Assembly: GCF_000429445.1 (NCBI RefSeq)
Contig: NZ_KE386904.1
Coordinates: 517,998-581,997, forward strand
From: Algoriphagus terrigena DSM 22685
Lineage (GTDB): Bacteria; Bacteroidota; Bacteroidia; Cytophagales; Cyclobacteriaceae
DNA length: 64,000 bases
Direction: 5' to 3'
How positions within the stretch are numbered: the first letter of the stretch is position 1; every line of letters begins with the position of its first letter. This document shows, one piece after another, positions 61,438-64,000 of this stretch. Under the pieces are notes generated by a model. The model was not told the origin of the DNA and ran no database searches. It saw only the letters and a list, made by a program, of their open reading frames with translations. A program made the translations under genes and the position numbers.

Positions 61438-62127
61438 TCACCGGCGTTGGTTCGATAGGGCTGGCGAAAAGTCCCGCCACCAGTGGTATAGGTGTGTTTG
61501 TTCCTGCAGTTGATATCCCAGGCTTTGGTACAGGTTGCAGGCAGGGAAGTTGGTTTGCTGGGTCGGGATTTGTATTTGATTAACGCCCAACAGGAGGGCA
61601 TAATGCTCTGCGGCATGGACAAGCTTTCTCCCCCATCCCTGGTTCCGGTGGGCAAAGTTCACAGCGAGAAGTCCGATCTTAGCAAGTTTGTCTTCGGAAG
61701 AAACCGTAACCATTGCTTCGAGGTTAGGAGAGCAGAAGATCTGGCGCTTTTCCCAGGCTTTCTCAATCCATAGACGATAGAGCTTTTCGAATTCGCCCTG
61801 AACGAGGCGAGGGTCTGTTTTAAACCTGGAGAAAGCACCGCTTTCCAATGCCAGTTGGACCAGGTTTCCGATCAGTTCGCCCTCCCATCTGTAGATTTCA
61901 TGGTTTCTGGGTTGAGTTTTGACCAAATCTTTGGCAAAGGTCACCTTGACGTCGACTAGACGAAACGAATTGCAATTGACCGGAAGCGCGCTTTCAGAAG
62001 AGACGTATACAAGCTGAAAGGCTTTGGCTTCTTCCAAAAAGCTGATTTCATCCCAGTTTCCTGATATGGTGGCCTTTCCGACCGGATAGCCAAAAAGGTC
62101 GGAATCGAAAGGAAGAAGTGTGATCAT
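61438..62127 (-). CDS. GNAT-family acetyltransferase, WecD/RffC-like
   Basis: A 229-residue protein starting MITLLPFDSDLFGYPVGKAT, the opening I associate with WecD-type enzymes that acetylate dTDP-4-amino-4,6-dideoxy sugars. The acetyl-CoA site is in 'IGLLAVNFAHRNQGWGRKLV' (R-N-Q-G-W-G), followed by 'IPTQQTNFPACNLYQSLGYQ' typical of the fold's end. With a DegT-type aminotransferase at the other end of the window, this fits synthesis of an N-acetylated amino sugar such as Fuc4NAc or Qui4NAc; the exact sugar is not known. It is followed downstream by the IS remnant and NeuD. Confidence 0.8.
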   Translation of the reverse strand: MITLLPFDSDLFGYPVGKATISGNWDEISFLEEAKAFQLVYVSSESALPVNCNSFRLVDVKVTFAKDLVKTQPRNHEIYRWEGELIGNLVQLALESGAFSRFKTDPRLVQGEFEKLYRLWIEKAWEKRQIFCSPNLEAMVTVSSEDKLAKIGLLAVNFAHRNQGWGRKLVHAAEHYALLLGVNQIQIPTQQTNFPACNLYQSLGYQLQEQTHLYHWWRDFSPALSNQRR

Positions 62128-62384
62128 TTCAATAGATGGTAGGCTGTATTCAGTTGGAAGTTGAGAGAGTTCAGTTGGCAGACGTCAGAAGCGAGTTTTG
62201 GCGAGTCGTCCGCGGCGCTGTTGTGGCCTTGTCGGAAGATGGATGACGAGGTTGGATACATAGGCTCTATTCAGTAGGCGGCGTTTCCCAATACTTGGTA
62301 CCGCTACGTTAAAGTTTATACCTCGACTGGATTCGACAAGCTCACCAACAGTGAAGAGTTAGGCGTCGTCTGCTGAGGGTGCTG
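62128..62384. repeat. Short repeats between the WecD-like and regulator genes
   Basis: CAGTTGG words (62149-62181), a GATGGATGACG word (62236) and 'GATTCGACAAGCTCACCAAC' (62331-62350). No gene is supported. Confidence 0.6.
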
Positions 62385-62891
62385 CTATTTTCCGTACACC
62401 AAAATCCCGGCGGTGTCTGAGGGGAGGATTTCAAGCACCTGAACCCGCACTTTTCGGTTGATCTTTTCAAAGGTTTTGTTCACGATAAAATCCAGGTATT
62501 CCAGATCCAAATCCTGTCCGACAAGAATCAGATCGATCGTGCCGGAGTCCACTCCTTGGGCGTAGTCACCGACGATAATGGCTTTTTCGACGTTCCCCAT
62601 CCGCTTTACGATCTTCTCCATGAGTTCGTCCAAGCCGAGAAATTTCGAAACCATCCCTTTGATTTCTGAGAAAAAGGGGTGGGAATGGTTGGCCCTATAC
62701 ACCTTGGTCTTCCCCTCATCTTCTGCGAGAAGCAAGCCGGCATCGGTCAGACGATTAAGCTCCACTCGAACTGAATTGGTAGATTCATCAAATTCCTTGG
62801 CAAGAGAGCGCAGGTAGCCTGAATTGGAATGGGCGAAAAACTTCAGAAGAAGTTTGACGCGGGTTTTGGATGTAACGAGGGAGTCGAGCAG
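62385..62891 (-). CDS. Winged-helix regulator with nucleotidyltransferase-like domain, probable non-ATG start
   Basis: 168 residues if started at CTG 62891 (read as Met: MLDSLVTSKTRVKLLLKFFA). This matches the usual start of a Bacteroidota family found at the head of polysaccharide loci, and an in-frame TAA lies two codons upstream. A winged helix (residues 8-70, 'SGYLRSLAKEFDESTNSVRV', 'LNRLTDAGLLLAEDEGKTKV') precedes a nucleotidyltransferase-like fold ('VEKAIIVGDYAQGVDSGTID', 'LVGQDLDLEYLDFIVNKTFE'). It probably regulates the downstream sugar genes. Either CTG is used, or the original start codon has been mutated. Confidence 0.7.
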   Translation of the reverse strand: MLDSLVTSKTRVKLLLKFFAHSNSGYLRSLAKEFDESTNSVRVELNRLTDAGLLLAEDEGKTKVYRANHSHPFFSEIKGMVSKFLGLDELMEKIVKRMGNVEKAIIVGDYAQGVDSGTIDLILVGQDLDLEYLDFIVNKTFEKINRKVRVQVLEILPSDTAGILVYGK

Positions 62892-62957
62892 ACTTTTTTA
62901 ATTAAGAATGGAGAATGAGGAATTAGAAATGTTGAATCAGGAATTGGGAATGAGGAG

Positions 62958-63338
62958 TTAAGTGTTTGAGCCGGGAGGTTTTCCACCTTTTAGATTTTCT
63001 CTACTGGACTTAATGATGGAATTGAGGATTTTGAGAATTTCTTCGATTTCAGTTTTTAAAAAAGGAAAATCGGGAAGATTCTGAGCCAATTCCTTTCTGT
63101 CCAATAGCCGAATCCAATATCTTGATTCTCTGGCTTCCTTGGCTGAAATAACCATTTTGGAAATAAAATCAAGCTTTGAATGTGCGGCTTGAGCTTCTTC
63201 CACATTTGCTCCTATGGAGGTTGCTGCACCTACAAACTGGTCTGCAAGTCGGAAATGTCCATTTTTCCTCAATTCGAAATACACATTCAAGGATTTTTCA
63301 GCAAAGACAAAAGTTTTTTCAACAATTGCATTTCCCAT
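62958..63338 (-). CDS. Four-helix-bundle protein (S23/IVS-type)
   Basis: A 126-residue helical protein: 'AIVEKTFVFAEKSLNVYFEL', 'ADQFVGAATSIGANVEEAQA' and 'DFISKMVISAKEARESRYWI', then 'RLLDRK'. This is the pattern of the family first noticed in 23S rRNA intervening sequences and since found widely beside Bacteroidota polysaccharide genes. Its role is unknown; a nucleic-acid or diversity-related function has been proposed for relatives. It lies 66 bp upstream of the regulator gene on the same strand. Confidence 0.85.
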   Translation of the reverse strand: MGNAIVEKTFVFAEKSLNVYFELRKNGHFRLADQFVGAATSIGANVEEAQAAHSKLDFISKMVISAKEARESRYWIRLLDRKELAQNLPDFPFLKTEIEEILKILNSIIKSSRENLKGGKPPGSNT

Positions 63339-63661
63339 TTTTTTAAAATTCAGAATTCTTCATTCCACATTCATAATTAAAAAGCTTCGCCCGGTCAGTC
63401 CCGGAAGTGGGCCTGTTGATTGAGTAAAAAAATTACTCGGCAAGCAAATTTAATTGGTTTGGGGAATTTTGCAAGGGAAGGATTCCATGGCAATTTTCAG
63501 TAGGCAGTTTTCAGTGCGCAGTGGGCAGGGGTCGTTGCGTTGTCCCCGGAAGCTGTTGTCGGGTTCTCGAATTTACGATTTACGAGGCCGTGGGCTGTGT
63601 TTAGTTGGCAGTGTTCAGTTTGCAGTATCCGGTCCCAGTTGGCAGTGGGCAGTTTACAGTG
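63339..63661. repeat. Repeat-rich gap before the second IS3 copy
   Basis: 63375-63442 resembles part of the ~280-bp repeat, including a TTGAGTAAAAAAATTACTCGGC hairpin. GCAGT words follow (63497-63530, 63602-63660), with one short TTTACGATTTACGAGG piece (63571-63586). No gene is supported. Confidence 0.65.
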
Positions 63662-64000
63662 TGTAAAGGACTAAAATAGCTTGACCGTTTTTGGGAGTTA
63701 CAAAACTTTCAAAAAATGGAAAATCAGAAACAAGTGCAAGTGGTGCGTCACTTCAGTGAATCTTTCAAGCAGGAAAAGGTTCGGGAAATTGAGCGTAACT
63801 TAACTACAGTGATGCAGGTGAGTAAAGTGTATGGGGTGACCCGAGCAGCGGTCTACAAATGGCTTTATAAATATTCTGCTCACCGTAAAAAGCAAATTCG
63901 CCAAATCATCGAACCCATGAGTGATACCCATAAAATTCAGGAAATGGAGCAAAAAATCAAGGAATTGGAGCGTCTGGTTGGCCAGAAGCAGATCTTGCTT
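63662..64000 (+). mobile_element. IS3-family element, second copy (right part outside window)
   Basis: It begins TGTAAAGGACTAAAATAGC, the same left end as the element at 60567, and the leader to the orfA start is nearly identical (TTGACCGTTTTTGGGAG). This copy keeps the whole visible part of orfA and may be intact beyond the window. Confidence 0.85.
63716..64000 (+). CDS. IS3-family transposase orfA (3' end outside window)
   Basis: The first 95 residues are visible: MENQKQVQVVRHFSESFKQE, an HTH ('VMQVSKVYGVTRAAVYKWLY') and a leucine-zipper-like helix ('IQEMEQKIKELERLVGQKQI'). In IS3 elements orfA supplies DNA binding, and a -1 frameshift at its end produces the OrfAB transposase. Here the HTH lost in the 60567 copy is present. 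Confidence 0.85.
   Translation, partial: MENQKQVQVVRHFSESFKQEKVREIERNLTTVMQVSKVYGVTRAAVYKWLYKYSAHRKKQIRQIIEPMSDTHKIQEMEQKIKELERLVGQKQILL

Overview
The window looks like a chromosomal segment from a member of the Bacteroidota, most likely the order Cytophagales (Cyclobacteriaceae/Algoriphagus-like). The evidence is two SusC/SusD pairs, LytTR regulators, FtsX-type permeases in the Bacteroidota style, DUF6266/DUF5675/DUF6520 small proteins, a TAnnTTTG-type promoter box, and long intergenic stretches filled with families of short repeats. This placement is inference from gene content; no rRNA or tRNA gene was seen.

Layout. 1-1761 (-): a DegT-type sugar aminotransferase (cut by the window edge) behind a polytopic membrane protein, probably part of a surface-polysaccharide locus. 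3.9-7.0 kb (-): a cassette of small phage-like proteins (holin-like, coiled-coil, DUF5675, a 248-residue protein, DUF6266, a small HTH-like protein). 7.6-13.9 kb: a membrane LytTR regulator, a full-length LanB-type lanthipeptide dehydratase, a LytS/LytTR-type kinase-regulator pair, and a short possibly frameshifted ORF with Gly-Gly motifs and its own terminator. 14.5-23.0 kb: MauE-like redox membrane protein and a DUF6520 secreted peptide (+) facing an operon of a TlpA-like thioredoxin protein, SusC and SusD (-).

23.6-32 kb is an AT-richer accessory patch: an XRE regulator with a palindromic operator candidate, a predicted ADP-ribosyltransferase toxin with a small upstream antitoxin candidate, three decayed nuclease fragments, a frameshifted membrane protein, a DUF7151 lipoprotein, and chimeric pseudogenes. 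32-41.2 kb is a polysaccharide-utilisation-type locus: AraC regulator, SusC, SusD, two Asp-box (sialidase-like) proteins and a DapA/NanA-family aldolase. 42-58.4 kb carries efflux-type FtsX permeases (one with a PadR regulator), an aldo-keto reductase with an AraC regulator, an S41 protease, an amidohydrolase and a GNAT acetyltransferase. 59.6-63.3 kb (-): NeuD-like and WecD-like sugar acetyltransferases, a winged-helix regulator and a four-helix-bundle protein, interrupted by an internally deleted IS3-family element; a second IS3 copy runs off the right edge.

The most unusual aspects are: (i) a LanB locus with no recognised precursor but a terminator-backed small ORF close by; (ii) the DUF6520-MauE-TlpA-SusCD set; (iii) the compact ADP-ribosyltransferase toxin module; and (iv) an intergenic repeat family with constant flanks and a hairpin whose two arms change together from copy to copy. 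All function calls rest on reading of motifs, not on database searches.
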